Assembly: GCF_002018875.1 (NCBI RefSeq)
Contig: NZ_MVOL01000012.1
Location: 1 to 64,000 of the forward strand
Length of the DNA: 64,000 bases
From: Pseudomonas sp. MF4836
GTDB taxonomy: Bacteria; Pseudomonadota; Gammaproteobacteria; Pseudomonadales; Pseudomonadaceae
Direction: 5' to 3'
Shown: piece after piece, positions 41,960 to 51,003 of the stretch
Layout of the letters: each line of letters starts with the position of its first letter
Numbering within the stretch: position 1 is the stretch's first letter
The notes under the pieces: model-generated
Database searches by the model: none
Told to the model about the DNA's origin: nothing
Seen by the model: only the letters and a program-made list of their open reading frames with translations
Made by a program: the position numbers and the translations under genes

Positions 41960-42667
41960 ATGCAAGACCGCACCACCAAACAAAGCGCCTACCTGCACAC
42001 CATCGACCTGTGTGTATTGCGCTACTGCCGGGACACCCAGGCGCTGGAAATCCTCCTCAACAAACGTGATGGCGAACCCTTCGCCGGGCACTGGGCCCTG
42101 CCCGGGATCGTGGTCAACGGCGACGTCGTCGACCTGAGCCTGGAGGACGCCGTGGAACGCCTGCGCGCCTCGAGCAAAGTCGACATGCCCCTGGCCTGGA
42201 TCGAACAGGTCGGCACTGTCGGCGACGCCTTTCGCGACCCCCGCTGCTGGTCGTCCTCGACCTTTTACCTGGCCATCGTCAGCGACCCGGTGCCGCTGGC
42301 CGAGCACCAGGTATTCCAGCCCCTGAACGAGGTGGCCAGCGCCAGCTTCAAACTGCCCTTCGACCACAACCGCCTGGTGGCCGCGGTGCAGGAACGCCTG
42401 CTGTCGAAGTCGCTCTACAGCAGCCTGCCACTGATGTTTCTCGGCAACGAGTTCAGCGCCCCGGAAGCGGTGAGCATCTTTTCCCTGGTGCTGGCTCGCC
42501 CGGTACTGAAAACCAGCATCCGCCAACGCTTGCTGAAGATGAGTGAAGCCGGCCACCTGGCAGAAACCGGACGCAAGAAAAGCGGCGACGGTGGCCGCCC
42601 GCAAGCCACCCTGGCCAACCTCAAGCCTACCCAGCTGTACCTTTTTGATCGCTGCTTTCTGGAGTAA
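41960..42667 (+). CDS. nrtR: NrtR transcriptional regulator of NAD metabolism (Nudix-like + winged helix)
   Basis: The 235-residue protein has an N-terminal Nudix-like domain (LEILLNKRDGEPFAGHWALPG) and a C-terminal winged-helix part with GHLAETGRKKSGDGGRPQ. The Nudix box is degenerate: where active enzymes have REUXEE, this has DAVERLRASSK, so it should sense ADP-ribose-type ligands rather than hydrolyse them. It represses NAD-salvage genes through the palindromes described here. It starts one base after the nadD2 stop. Confidence 0.92.
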   Translation: MQDRTTKQSAYLHTIDLCVLRYCRDTQALEILLNKRDGEPFAGHWALPGIVVNGDVVDLSLEDAVERLRASSKVDMPLAWIEQVGTVGDAFRDPRCWSSSTFYLAIVSDPVPLAEHQVFQPLNEVASASFKLPFDHNRLVAAVQERLLSKSLYSSLPLMFLGNEFSAPEAVSIFSLVLARPVLKTSIRQRLLKMSEAGHLAETGRKKSGDGGRPQATLANLKPTQLYLFDRCFLE

Positions 42668-42675
42668 TACCGCGC

Positions 42676-43176
42676 ATGAAGCCCGCTGACGAAACCCTGC
42701 TGCAAACCCCGTATTTCAAGGTCGTGCGTGAAAACGGCTACTTCATCATCAAGGAACCCCAGGCGGTGAATGGCGTGGTCGCCGTGCCGACCCTGGCCGA
42801 TGGCCGCCTGATGCTGGCCCACCTCAAGCGCCGGGCCATCGGCGGCATGTCCCTGGAGTTTCCCCGGGGCGCCATCGACCCGGGCGAAAGCCCGCGTGAC
42901 GCCGCCGTCCGCGAACTGCTGGAAGAAACCGGCTGGCAGGCCCGGGAGGTCAAGGACCTGGGTCTGTTGCACAGCAACACCTCGCTGATCGCCAGTGCGA
43001 TCGCGGTGTGCCAGGTGTTGATCGACGACCAGACTGCCGGCGACACCGACGGCGAAGTGGATGAGTTGCTGTGGGTGACCCGCCAGGAGCTGATGCGCCT
43101 GATTGCCAGCGGCAAGATCACCGACGGCCATACCCTGTCGGCGGCCATGCTGCTGCTCGCCAGCGAGTCGATCTAA
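42676..43176 (+). CDS. Nudix hydrolase (ADP-ribose pyrophosphatase-like)
   Basis: The 166-residue protein has a perfect Nudix box, GAIDPGESPRDAAVRELLEE followed by TGW (residues 61-83), fitting GX5EX7REUXEEXGU. It should hydrolyse a nucleoside diphosphate linked to another moiety, most likely ADP-ribose or NADH-type substrates given the neighbours. It lies eight bases after nrtR and is probably co-transcribed. Its substrate could feed back on the NrtR ligand level, which is inference. Confidence 0.88.
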   Translation: MKPADETLLQTPYFKVVRENGYFIIKEPQAVNGVVAVPTLADGRLMLAHLKRRAIGGMSLEFPRGAIDPGESPRDAAVRELLEETGWQAREVKDLGLLHSNTSLIASAIAVCQVLIDDQTAGDTDGEVDELLWVTRQELMRLIASGKITDGHTLSAAMLLLASESI

Positions 43177-43182
43177 GAACCT

Positions 43183-43257
43183 GTTCACGATCGAGCGAGC
43201 GACGCTCAAGGAAGCCATCTTTAACGCCCCATGAGCCAAGTGCAGCGGATCGTGAAC
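43183..43257. repeat. 75-base element bounded by inverted GTTCACGATC
   Basis: GTTCACGATC at 43183 is repeated in exact inverted form, GATCGTGAAC, at 43248. An internal GAGCGAGCGACGCTC half-palindrome is also present. It sits between two convergent stop codons. It could be a mobile-type repeat unit or a large terminator without a T run. Confidence 0.55.
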
Positions 43258-43262
43258 CGGCG

Positions 43263-44171
43263 CTAAGGCGCCCTACCCCATTTCTCCAGGGCAAACTCGA
43301 CGAAACTGCGCAGCTTGGGCAACCGGTAGCGGTCCTGGGCGTACAGCAGGTGGGTCGCGCGCCGGGGCAGTTGGTAGCCCTGCAGCACCGCCACCAGCCG
43401 TCCCTGCTCCAGGTCTTCCTGGACCAGGGCGTCGGGCAGCATCACCACCCCCAGCCCGGCGCGGGCCGCCTGATACAAGCCGGCCGACGAGTTGATCACC
43501 AGCGAGCCGGACACCGGCACCAGCACCTCGCCCTCGGGCCCGCTCAGCGGCCACTGGCGGGCTGTGGAACTCCACTCATCCCCGGCCGGATAGGCGAATG
43601 CCAGGCAATTGTGCTGCTGCAGATCGCCAGGCGTCTGCGGCGTACCGCAGCGCCGCAGGTAGTCCGGGGCGGCGCAAATGGTCAGGGTGTAGTCCTGCAG
43701 CGGCCGGGCGATCAGCGCCGATGGCTCGAGATTGCCCAGGCGGATCGCCACGTCGAAGCCACTGTCGATCAAATCGTGGCGCTGGTTGGCCAGCACCACG
43801 TCGACCTTGACCTGGGGGCAGCGCTGCAAGAACTCGCTGAGGGCCGGCGCCAGGCGTTCGGTGCCGAAGGTCAGTGGCGCGGTGATGCGCAAGATCCCCG
43901 CCGGCTCGCCCTGGGCCTGCTCGGCCAGGCGTTCGGAGTCGGCCACCAGCCCCAGCACCGCGAGGCAGCGCTGGTAGTAATCGGCGCCGAACTCGGTGAG
44001 CCGTTGGCGGCGTGTGGTGCGATTGAGCAGGCTGACGCCCAGGCGCTCTTCCAGTGCCCGCACGTGGTTGCCGACCATGGTCGTCGACAGCCCGCACTCA
44101 TTCGCAGCAGCCGTCATGCTGCCGCTCTCCACTACCTTGACGTACACCGACATCGCCAGGAACACATCCAT
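43263..44171 (-). CDS. LysR-family transcriptional regulator
   Basis: The 302-residue protein starts MDVFLAMSVYVKVVESGSMT. It has a helix-turn-helix (AAANECGLSTTMVGNHVRALE) and the RTTRRQRLTEFGADYYQRC linker typical of the CrgA-like branch. The start is uncertain by eight codons; the ATG beginning the canonical N-terminus was used. It is divergent from an aminotransferase gene, with 102 bases between them, and probably regulates it. Its ligand is unknown. Confidence 0.87.
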   Translation of the reverse strand: MDVFLAMSVYVKVVESGSMTAAANECGLSTTMVGNHVRALEERLGVSLLNRTTRRQRLTEFGADYYQRCLAVLGLVADSERLAEQAQGEPAGILRITAPLTFGTERLAPALSEFLQRCPQVKVDVVLANQRHDLIDSGFDVAIRLGNLEPSALIARPLQDYTLTICAAPDYLRRCGTPQTPGDLQQHNCLAFAYPAGDEWSSTARQWPLSGPEGEVLVPVSGSLVINSSAGLYQAARAGLGVVMLPDALVQEDLEQGRLVAVLQGYQLPRRATHLLYAQDRYRLPKLRSFVEFALEKWGRAP

Positions 44172-44273
44172 TATCAAGCCCTGATTGAAGATCATTAAAG
44201 GTTTAGCGCGTTTATCCAGCATTGGTGGCCAAAGATACTGGAAAAACCCCCACCCGAGATGGAGTTTCAGCCC

Positions 44274-45449
44274 ATGCCCGCCACCAGCCTGATGCACACC
44301 TACCAACCCCAGCCCCTGAGTTTCATCAGAGGGCTGGGCACCCGTCTCTGGGATCAGGCCGGCCGCGAATACCTGGATGCGGTGGCGGGCGTCGCGGTGA
44401 CCGGTGTCGGCCACTCCCACCCGAAGCTGGTCCAGGCCATCAGCGAACAGGCCGGCTTGCTGCTGCACACCTCCAACCTCTACACCATCGACTGGCAGCA
44501 ACAACTGGCGCAAAAGCTCACCGCCCTGGCCGGCATGGAGCGCGCGTTCTTCAACAATTCCGGGGCCGAGGCCAATGAAACCGCGCTCAAGCTGGCGCGC
44601 CTGCACGCCTGGAACAAAGGCATCCAGCAGCCCCTGGTGGTGGTCATGGAAAACGCCTTCCACGGGCGCACCCTGGGCACACTGTCAGCCAGCGACGGGC
44701 CTGCGGTGCGCCTGGGGTTCGGCTGCCTGCCGGGGGATTTCATCAAGGTGCCGTTCGGCGACATCGTCGCCCTGGAACACATCGCCAGCGAATACGGGCA
44801 ACGCATCAGCGCCGTGCTGATGGAGCCGATCCAGGGTGAAAGCGGTGTGCAACTGCCGCCGCCGGGTTACCTCAAGGCGGTCCGCGCCTTGTGCCATCGG
44901 CGCGACTGGTTGCTGATGCTGGATGAGATCCAGACCGGTATCGGTCGCACCGGCCACTGGTTCGCCTGCCAGCATGAACAGGTGGTGCCGGATGTGATGA
45001 CTCTGGCCAAGGGCCTGGGCAACGGCATTCCCATCGGCGCCTGCCTGGCCCGGGGCAAGGCCGCGCAACTGTTCACCCCCGGCAGCCACGGCAGCACCTT
45101 TGGCGGCAATCCCCTGGCGTGCCGGGTGGCCTGCACCGTACTGCAGATCATCGAGGAACAGGGCCTGCTGGCCAACGCCCGGCGCCAGGGCGAGCAACTG
45201 CTGCAACGCTTGCGCAATGAACTCAGGACCCATCCGGAGGTGCTTGAGGTGCGCGGCCTGGGGCTGATGATCGGCATCGAACTCAAGCGCCCGCAGCCTG
45301 ACCTGGTGGGGCTCGCGGCCCGCGAACAAGGCCTGCTGATCAATGTCACCCGGGGCCAGACCATCCGTTTGCTGCCGCCCCTGGTGATCGATGCCGACGA
45401 GGTGGAACTGATCGTCCAGGGCCTGTGCCGGGCTCTGGGTCGAGCCTGA
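44274..45449 (+). CDS. Class III aminotransferase, acetylornithine aminotransferase (ArgD/AstC)-like
   Basis: The 391-residue PLP enzyme has the fold-type I motifs: NNSGAEANETALKLAR (about residues 94-109), Asp217/Glu218 in LMLDEIQTGIGRTG, and the PLP lysine K246 in MTLAKGLGNG. It resembles acetylornithine/succinylornithine aminotransferases. As a second copy next to a LysR gene it may act in arginine or another diamine breakdown rather than biosynthesis. The ATG preceded by GGAG and giving MPATSLMHTYQP was chosen. An in-frame ATG five codons earlier has a weaker ribosome site. Confidence 0.9.
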   Translation: MPATSLMHTYQPQPLSFIRGLGTRLWDQAGREYLDAVAGVAVTGVGHSHPKLVQAISEQAGLLLHTSNLYTIDWQQQLAQKLTALAGMERAFFNNSGAEANETALKLARLHAWNKGIQQPLVVVMENAFHGRTLGTLSASDGPAVRLGFGCLPGDFIKVPFGDIVALEHIASEYGQRISAVLMEPIQGESGVQLPPPGYLKAVRALCHRRDWLLMLDEIQTGIGRTGHWFACQHEQVVPDVMTLAKGLGNGIPIGACLARGKAAQLFTPGSHGSTFGGNPLACRVACTVLQIIEEQGLLANARRQGEQLLQRLRNELRTHPEVLEVRGLGLMIGIELKRPQPDLVGLAAREQGLLINVTRGQTIRLLPPLVIDADEVELIVQGLCRALGRA

Positions 45450-45459
45450 GCACGGCGCC

Positions 45460-46851
45460 TTACCTGGATTGCAGCACCGCCTCCCCGGCCTTGGCCGGCA
45501 GGCGCAAAGTGCCCAGCAACGCCAGCAAGGCGATCAGCGCAACCCACAGAAAGCTCAGCTGAAAATCCGCCGTGGCGGCCTGCCCATCATTGCCATGGGC
45601 AGTCATCGCCAGACGCAGCAGCAAGGCACCGATGGCCACCCCCAGGCCCATGCTCAGCTGGAAAAACATACTGAACAGGGTCGAGGCATCGCTCATCTGC
45701 ACCTTGGGCACATCGGCAAATCCCAGGGTGTTGAACGCGGTGAACTGCATCGAGCGAGACAAGCCGCCGACAAACAGGATCAACATAATCAGCGGCCACC
45801 CCATGCGCGGCTCCAGCCAGGCGCAGGCGGCAATCGCCAAGGCGCCGAGAATGCCGTTGACCAGCAGCACCGGACGAAACCCCCAGCGCTGCATCACCGC
45901 CGTGGTGAAGGGTTTCATCGCCAGGTTGCCGGCAAACACCGCCAGCACCAGCAGCCCGGCATCCAGCGCCGAAAGGCCGAACCCGAGCTGGAACATCAGC
46001 GGCAACAGAAACGGCAAGGTGCTGATGGCGATGCGAAACAGCGAACCGCTGAACAGGCTGACACCAAAGGTGCGCACCCCGATCACCGCCAGGTGCAACA
46101 GCGGCTCTTCACGGCGGCGCATATGGGCCCAGGCCAGGGCCGCCAGCAGCAGCCCGGCACCGGCCAGGATCAGCCCCGGCCACCACTGGGCGCGCCCCAG
46201 GCCGAGCAGCTCGACCCCATACAGAATCGCCGCACAGGCGCCGCCCACCAGCACGAAGCCAGCCAGGTCGAAGCGGCGCGAACGAAGCTCGTCGCGCCTG
46301 GGCAACAGCACCAGGGCGGCGATCAGGGCCAGCAGGCCGAGGGGCAGATTGAGGTAAAAGATCCAGGGCCAGGAGGCATGGGTGACGATCAACCCGCCCA
46401 GCGGCGGCCCCAGGATCGGTGCCACCAGGCCCGGCCAGGTAATGAATGAAATCGCCCGCACCAGGTCCTTCTTTTCAGTGACCCGCAACACCGCCAGGCG
46501 CCCCACCGGGACCATCATCGCGCCGCTGATGCCTTGCAGCACCCGGGCCGCGACAAAGGTCTGCAGGCTGTCGCTCAAGCCGCACAGCAGGGACGAGACA
46601 CTGAACAGGACGATGGCCGAACCGAAAACCCAGCGCGAACCGAAGCGATCGGCCAGCCAGCCACTGATGGGGATAAACACCGCGAGCGCCAGCATGTAGG
46701 CGCTCATGCCGATGTTCAGGTCCACGGCGGCCACGCCAAAGGTGCGGGCCATGTCCGGCAGCGCGGTGGCGATCACCGTGGCGTCGAGGTTTTCCATGAA
46801 AAAGGTCACCGCCACCAGCAGGGCGATCAGGGTGGAGCGGCGTGAAGACAT
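45460..46851 (-). CDS. MFS drug exporter, DHA2 family (MdtD-like)
   Basis: The 463-residue protein has about 13-14 membrane helices. Helix 1 carries NLDATVIATALPDMARTFGV, motif A is SGWLADRFGSRWVFGSAIVL, and VAPILGPPLGGLIVTHASWP is motif C. This is a proton-driven exporter similar to MdtD, with an unknown substrate. It is convergent with the ArgD-like gene (ten bases between stops), so it is a separate unit. The ATG giving MSSRRSTLIALL begins directly before helix 1. Confidence 0.88.
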   Translation of the reverse strand: MSSRRSTLIALLVAVTFFMENLDATVIATALPDMARTFGVAAVDLNIGMSAYMLALAVFIPISGWLADRFGSRWVFGSAIVLFSVSSLLCGLSDSLQTFVAARVLQGISGAMMVPVGRLAVLRVTEKKDLVRAISFITWPGLVAPILGPPLGGLIVTHASWPWIFYLNLPLGLLALIAALVLLPRRDELRSRRFDLAGFVLVGGACAAILYGVELLGLGRAQWWPGLILAGAGLLLAALAWAHMRRREEPLLHLAVIGVRTFGVSLFSGSLFRIAISTLPFLLPLMFQLGFGLSALDAGLLVLAVFAGNLAMKPFTTAVMQRWGFRPVLLVNGILGALAIAACAWLEPRMGWPLIMLILFVGGLSRSMQFTAFNTLGFADVPKVQMSDASTLFSMFFQLSMGLGVAIGALLLRLAMTAHGNDGQAATADFQLSFLWVALIALLALLGTLRLPAKAGEAVLQSR

Positions 46852-46953
46852 GGGAGGCGGTACCCGGCCAGAGAAACGAGTGGCCTAAGGTACCCGATGG
46901 GGTTGGTTGCCGGTCAAGGGGCGCACGGCCTCGCCCCTGCCCGCGTTTGGCGT

Positions 46954-47493
46954 TCAGTCATCCAGGGGCTTGGCCGGGCCCGCCGGTTTCGCGGCCTTGC
47001 CCGCCTTGCCGGCGTGGGTCGGCTTGGCTTCGGGTTCCGGGGCTGGCGCGGGGGCAGCGGCTTCTTTTTCCGCCATGGGCATCTGGTCGATGGTGGCGAA
47101 GACTTCCTTGAGTTCAATGGCGCCGGAGTGTTCGAGCTTCTTCTCGCCGTCCTTGCCCACCAGGATCACTTTGGTCTGGGCCCCCGCCCCGAGCTTGAGG
47201 CTGCGGATCAGGGCCATGGTGGATTGCGGATCGAGGTCCTTGCCGTCGCGCTGGCCCATGGTGTTGATCACCGTGTAGAGCACCATGTTGCGTTCGGTAA
47301 AGGCCTGGCGATTGGCCGGCTCGTCCAGCGACTTCTTCAGGCTCATCAGTGTCGGATCGACGCTGCTGGGGGCGATGACTATCAGCGGGCGCGCCTTGCC
47401 CAGCTCCTGGGCCAACGGGCCGTCATTGTCGGCGGCCAGCAGGGGACCGGCGACAGCAAGCAGGGTTGCGAGGGTCAATGACCGAATGAACAT
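46954..47493 (-). CDS. Exported DUF4174 domain protein with Ala/Pro-rich tail
   Basis: The 179-residue protein has a signal peptide (FIRSLTLATLLAVAGPLLA). A DUF4174 domain follows, ARPLIVIAPSSVDPTLMSL to KVILVGKDGEKKLEHSG, with a thioredoxin-like arrangement but no CXXC. The C-terminal 35 residues are Ala/Pro/Lys-rich (AEKEAAAPAPAPEPEAKP), which may be a periplasmic linker or coat segment. The start follows AGGAGAG. It lies between the MFS gene and a LysR gene on the same strand. Confidence 0.75.
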   Translation of the reverse strand: MFIRSLTLATLLAVAGPLLAADNDGPLAQELGKARPLIVIAPSSVDPTLMSLKKSLDEPANRQAFTERNMVLYTVINTMGQRDGKDLDPQSTMALIRSLKLGAGAQTKVILVGKDGEKKLEHSGAIELKEVFATIDQMPMAEKEAAAPAPAPEPEAKPTHAGKAGKAAKPAGPAKPLDD

Positions 47494-47575
47494 GCGTCTC
47501 TCCTGTTGATTTTCCACGTTCTAATGATTGCGCATTGCGGGAAAAGGTCCAGGCCGCGACTCAAAATCTGACATT

Positions 47576-48508
47576 TTAATCGGCCAAAAGCGCCTTCCCG
47601 GCCTGAATCGACGGCAGCGCCTGGCCCACGAAATCGATAAACGCGCGCACTGCCGGGGCCATCTGCCTTTGGCTGAAGTAATACAGATAGAACCCGGGAA
47701 ACGCCGGCGTCCAGTCGGCCAGCAGGTGCACCAGCCGCCCCTGCTCCACCAGGGCCTGGACCTGATGGGCGAATACATAGGCGATACCGGCCCCCGCCAG
47801 CACGATCGGGGTCAGCAGTTGCGGATCACTGACCACCAGGGCGCCCTCCACCGCCACTTGCAATGAGCGGCCACGCTTTTCGAACTCCCAGCGATAGACG
47901 CTGTTATCGGTCGGCCAGCGGTAGGACAGGCACTGATGCCCGCGCAGGTCCTGGGGAGTGCGCGGTGTGCCATGGCGCTGCAGATAGCCGGGGGCAGCCA
48001 CCACCATCATCCGCAGCTCACCGCTCAGGCTCAGGGCGTGCATGTCCTGCTCCAGGCACTCGCCCAGGCGGATGCCGATATCAAAGCCGCCGGCGACGAT
48101 GTCCACCAGGCGATCGTCGACCTCCACATCCAGGCTGATCAGCGGATGGGCCTGCATAAACCCGGCCAGCAGCGGCGCCAGGTAATGCACCGCGGCGTCC
48201 CGGGTGCTGTTGATTCGCACCCTGCCGGCCGGCACAGCGTGGGCTGCGCCCATGGCCGTCGCTACCGCCGCATCGATATCGGCCAGGGCCGGCCGCAGCC
48301 GATCCAGCAGGCCACTGCCGATCTCGGTCAGGCTCACGCTGCGCGTGGTTCGGTTCAACAAACGGGCGCCGAGACGCTCCTCCAGATGACGGATGGTCTG
48401 GCTCAGCGCCGAGGCCGAAACGCCCAGATGGGCCGCCGCACGGGCGAAGTTGCCCTGCTCGGCGACTGCGACGAATGCCCGCAGCTCGGCATGTTCACTG
48501 CCACGCAT
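47576..48508 (-). CDS. LysR-family transcriptional regulator
   Basis: The 310-residue protein begins MRGSEHAELRAFVAVAEQGN. It has the helix-turn-helix AAAHLGVSASALSQTIRHLE, and the conserved LGARLLNRTTRSVSLTEIG follows. It is divergent from a short-chain dehydrogenase gene, with 105 bases between starts, so it probably controls it. The C-terminal part carries the LysR effector fold. No ligand can be told from the sequence. Confidence 0.9.
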   Translation of the reverse strand: MRGSEHAELRAFVAVAEQGNFARAAAHLGVSASALSQTIRHLEERLGARLLNRTTRSVSLTEIGSGLLDRLRPALADIDAAVATAMGAAHAVPAGRVRINSTRDAAVHYLAPLLAGFMQAHPLISLDVEVDDRLVDIVAGGFDIGIRLGECLEQDMHALSLSGELRMMVVAAPGYLQRHGTPRTPQDLRGHQCLSYRWPTDNSVYRWEFEKRGRSLQVAVEGALVVSDPQLLTPIVLAGAGIAYVFAHQVQALVEQGRLVHLLADWTPAFPGFYLYYFSQRQMAPAVRAFIDFVGQALPSIQAGKALLAD

Positions 48509-48613
48509 TATGTATCTCCAGCTTAATAAGCCATGGCGATACTACGGCATTCTCTAATCAATCCAAGGGTGAAATCCTGGCGCTTCCGCTATCTATCGAG
48601 GAGCTCGAGGACC

Positions 48614-49354
48614 ATGGGCAGGTTTGAAGGGAAACGCATTCTGATTACCGGCGGCACCCGCGGCATGGGCCACGCCGCCGCCCAAAGCATCATTGCCGAA
48701 GGCGGAGAGGCCTGGGTCACCGGTGTCGATCCCCAGCGGGTGGAAGCCGTTGCCGCAACCTTGGGCGCCCATGGCCGAGCCCTGCGCAACGACGCCGCAG
48801 CCGTCGACACCGGCCAGGCCCTGGCGAACTGGGTGGCCGGCGCCGGCTTGCTCGACGGCCTGTGGCTGAATGCCGGTTACGCCGAGCTGGGGCCGCTGGA
48901 ACAGGTCGACGCCCAGGCGTTCGACCGCATGCTGGCGACCAATGTACGCGGCCCGGCCTTGCAGTTGGCGGCCCTGTCGCCGCTGCTCAAGCCGGGGGCG
49001 TCGGTACTGGTAAGCGCCTCCAGCTCCGCCTACGAAGCCGCCGCCATGGCCAGCCTGTACGCCGCCAGCAAAGGCGCGCTGGTGTCCATGGCTCGCTGCT
49101 GGGCCAGTGCCTTGAGCACACGGCGGATTCGGGTGAACGTACTGCTGCCAGGGCCCATCGCCACCGGCTTTCGTGATTTTCTCGGTCCCCAGGCGCAGCA
49201 GGACTTTGATCGACACATCACCCGCCAGGTGCCGCTCGGACGCATGGGCAGCGCCGATGAAGCGGCAGCGGTGGCGTTGTTCCTGCTATCCGATGCCGCC
49301 TCGTTCGTCACCGGCAGCCAGTACCCGGTGGATGGCGGGCTGATGATGCGCTGA
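48614..49354 (+). CDS. Short-chain dehydrogenase/reductase (SDR)
   Basis: The 246-residue protein has the NAD(P) motif ITGGTRGMGH (residues 11-20), the NAG strand in LWLNAGYAEL, Ser138, and the catalytic Tyr149 and Lys153 in YAASKGAL. It ends with VDGGLMMR, as classical SDRs do. It reduces or oxidises an unknown carbonyl compound. The ATG giving MGRFEGKRIL was chosen because the upstream sequence is unlike the family; GGAG is close by. The LysR gene divergent from it is the likely regulator. Confidence 0.9.
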   Translation: MGRFEGKRILITGGTRGMGHAAAQSIIAEGGEAWVTGVDPQRVEAVAATLGAHGRALRNDAAAVDTGQALANWVAGAGLLDGLWLNAGYAELGPLEQVDAQAFDRMLATNVRGPALQLAALSPLLKPGASVLVSASSSAYEAAAMASLYAASKGALVSMARCWASALSTRRIRVNVLLPGPIATGFRDFLGPQAQQDFDRHITRQVPLGRMGSADEAAAVALFLLSDAASFVTGSQYPVDGGLMMR

Positions 49355-49361
49355 GCGCCCG

Positions 49362-50393
49362 TTACTGCAACTGCCACTCCAGCCCTTTGAAGCCGGCCAA
49401 CCGGTATTCACCGGCCTGCGGCTTGAGGGTGCGCAGCAACTCGTCGAGGCTCGCCGGCGTCAGGGTCAGGGTCAGCAACTGGTCTTCGATCTGCAACTGG
49501 TCCTGTTCCCCGGCCACGAAACGCAGTTGCCAGTCGGCCCCCGCCACCAGGAACGGCTTGCCGAATGGCAGGCGCAATGGCAACAGGGCCAGCAGTTCAT
49601 CGGCTTGGCGCGCCGCCAGGGTGATGCGGGTCTGGGTCGAGCGCAGCAGGCGTTCCTGCTGGGTCACTTGCAGCAGGTCGGTGTACAGGTAGCCGCTGGC
49701 GGATCCGTCGCGGCTCAGGCCTTCGGCAATCTGCTGGCGAACCTGGCCCCGGTCGAGCAGCGACTCACGCTCAAGATCGGTGATCCAGAGCGGCATATAA
49801 GGCAGCAGAACATCCAGCAGCTTGTGGGTGCGCCAGCGCTTGGCGGCCTGCTCTTCGTCATCGGTCAGGCCCACCACCTGCAGGAACGTCAGGCTGCCAT
49901 TGGCGGTGTCCAACTCGGGCAATTGCGGGTCGCTGATAAAAGCCATGGAGCAGATCTGCGTCGGCTGGTCGCGAGCAATCGGACCGTTGGCCGGCATCCA
50001 GTCGCCATCACGGAACACATTGCCGCTGCCGAATACATAGCGCGCCAGGTTCTGCAAAAAGTTCATCGCCCAGGTTGGCGGATGGGCTTCATCCGCGGCG
50101 CAGGCCAAGCGAAAGGTCAGCTCGAAACCAAACCCGCTGGTCTGCGCATTATCGTTTTCCTTGGCGTACAGCTCGGAAAAGCCGTAGGTGATGAAGTGCC
50201 AATGGGGCAGCGGCTCCAGGTTCTTGTAGACGCTGATGCCGTCCAACGGATCGTTGCCGCCGAGGCTATAGGAAATGATGGTGCCGAAATGCTGGGGTTC
50301 CTGGCCGGGATACAGCGCTTCCAGGCGCTGGGAAATCCCGTCCCAGCCCACGGTCGATGGCAGCTCGTCTTGCTCGAGGGGGGTGTCGGACAT
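49362..50393 (-). CDS. Suppressor-of-fused (SUFU) domain protein
   Basis: The 343-residue protein begins MSDTPLEQDELPSTVGWDGI. It carries the SUFU domain over residues 15-190: YPGQEPQHFGTIISYSLGG, PHWHFITYGFSELYAKEND and FGFELTFRLACA. The animal protein binds Gli factors. Bacterial members, often linked to toxin-immunity or secretion loci, have no assigned function here. The last 150 residues are beta-rich and unknown. Two adjacent ATGs are possible; the one at 50393 has better spacing to AAGGAG. It is convergent with the SDR gene. Confidence 0.88.
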   Translation of the reverse strand: MSDTPLEQDELPSTVGWDGISQRLEALYPGQEPQHFGTIISYSLGGNDPLDGISVYKNLEPLPHWHFITYGFSELYAKENDNAQTSGFGFELTFRLACAADEAHPPTWAMNFLQNLARYVFGSGNVFRDGDWMPANGPIARDQPTQICSMAFISDPQLPELDTANGSLTFLQVVGLTDDEEQAAKRWRTHKLLDVLLPYMPLWITDLERESLLDRGQVRQQIAEGLSRDGSASGYLYTDLLQVTQQERLLRSTQTRITLAARQADELLALLPLRLPFGKPFLVAGADWQLRFVAGEQDQLQIEDQLLTLTLTPASLDELLRTLKPQAGEYRLAGFKGLEWQLQ

Positions 50394-51003
50394 CATGTCG
50401 CTCCTTGGGGTCGATCGTACGGGTCCGCCTATTGACGGCATCGACGGTGAAAAGTGCCGGCAATCTTAACCTGCGGCCCCAGGGTCGAGCACGGGCGTGT
50501 CCCAACAACTCGCGCAGATCGACCCGAACCCGGCCACTCATGAAGTAAACAATTGCATTACCCGAGCACCACAAGAGTGCAACACAACAGTGCAACGCCC
50601 ATGAACAACTCACGAACGGTAATTGCCAACAATTGCCAGGCAAAGTTGCTGTTCAATCAATAAAGACTGATTCAGCTCAATCGCTTGATTTCAAACTTTT
50701 GTTAATCGAAGTTCCTCCTCCAGTGCCAGCCGCCAATTGCCTGACGCCAGAGAATACGCACCATTCACACGCCTGGCCCGAGACTTGTGGCGCGGAATAA
50801 ACCACGCGATTAAATAAGCCGATTGGCACTCCTTATATAAGCCCGATACAGCGTCAAACTGGCTTGTTCTATAAGCATCGGCCGCTCTATAGTGCGCGCT
50901 GCATAAAAAACCCCGTTCAAGAAGTGGCCGCGCAAGGACCGCACTGCACTTCCTGAAACAGTCCGCGGCTGCCTGGATATTTCGCAATGAACTCTGTCTA
51001 CCC
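50394..51003. other. Regulatory-looking intergenic region before the signalling genes
   Basis: About 600 bases with no convincing gene. The part from about 50540 to 50720 is AT-rich and carries repeated short motifs: AATTGCCA at 50620-50640 (twice, with an inverted GGCAA), GTGCAAC twice near 50575-50595, and ACAATTGC. A possible FliA-type promoter lies further right. Open frames on the minus strand lack ribosome sites. Confidence 0.45.
50798..50825 (+). promoter_or_regulatory. Weak FliA (sigma-28)-like promoter candidate
   Basis: TAAA, then 16 bases, then GCCGATTG resembles TAAA-N15-GCCGATAA. It lies about 180 bases upstream of the receiver-CheC gene. The spacing is one base long and the -10 has mismatches, so this is a weak call. 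Confidence 0.25.

Noticed and set aside
50822..50840. TGGCAC as a possible sigma-54 -24 element
   Set aside because: No TTGC-type -12 element follows at the required spacing.
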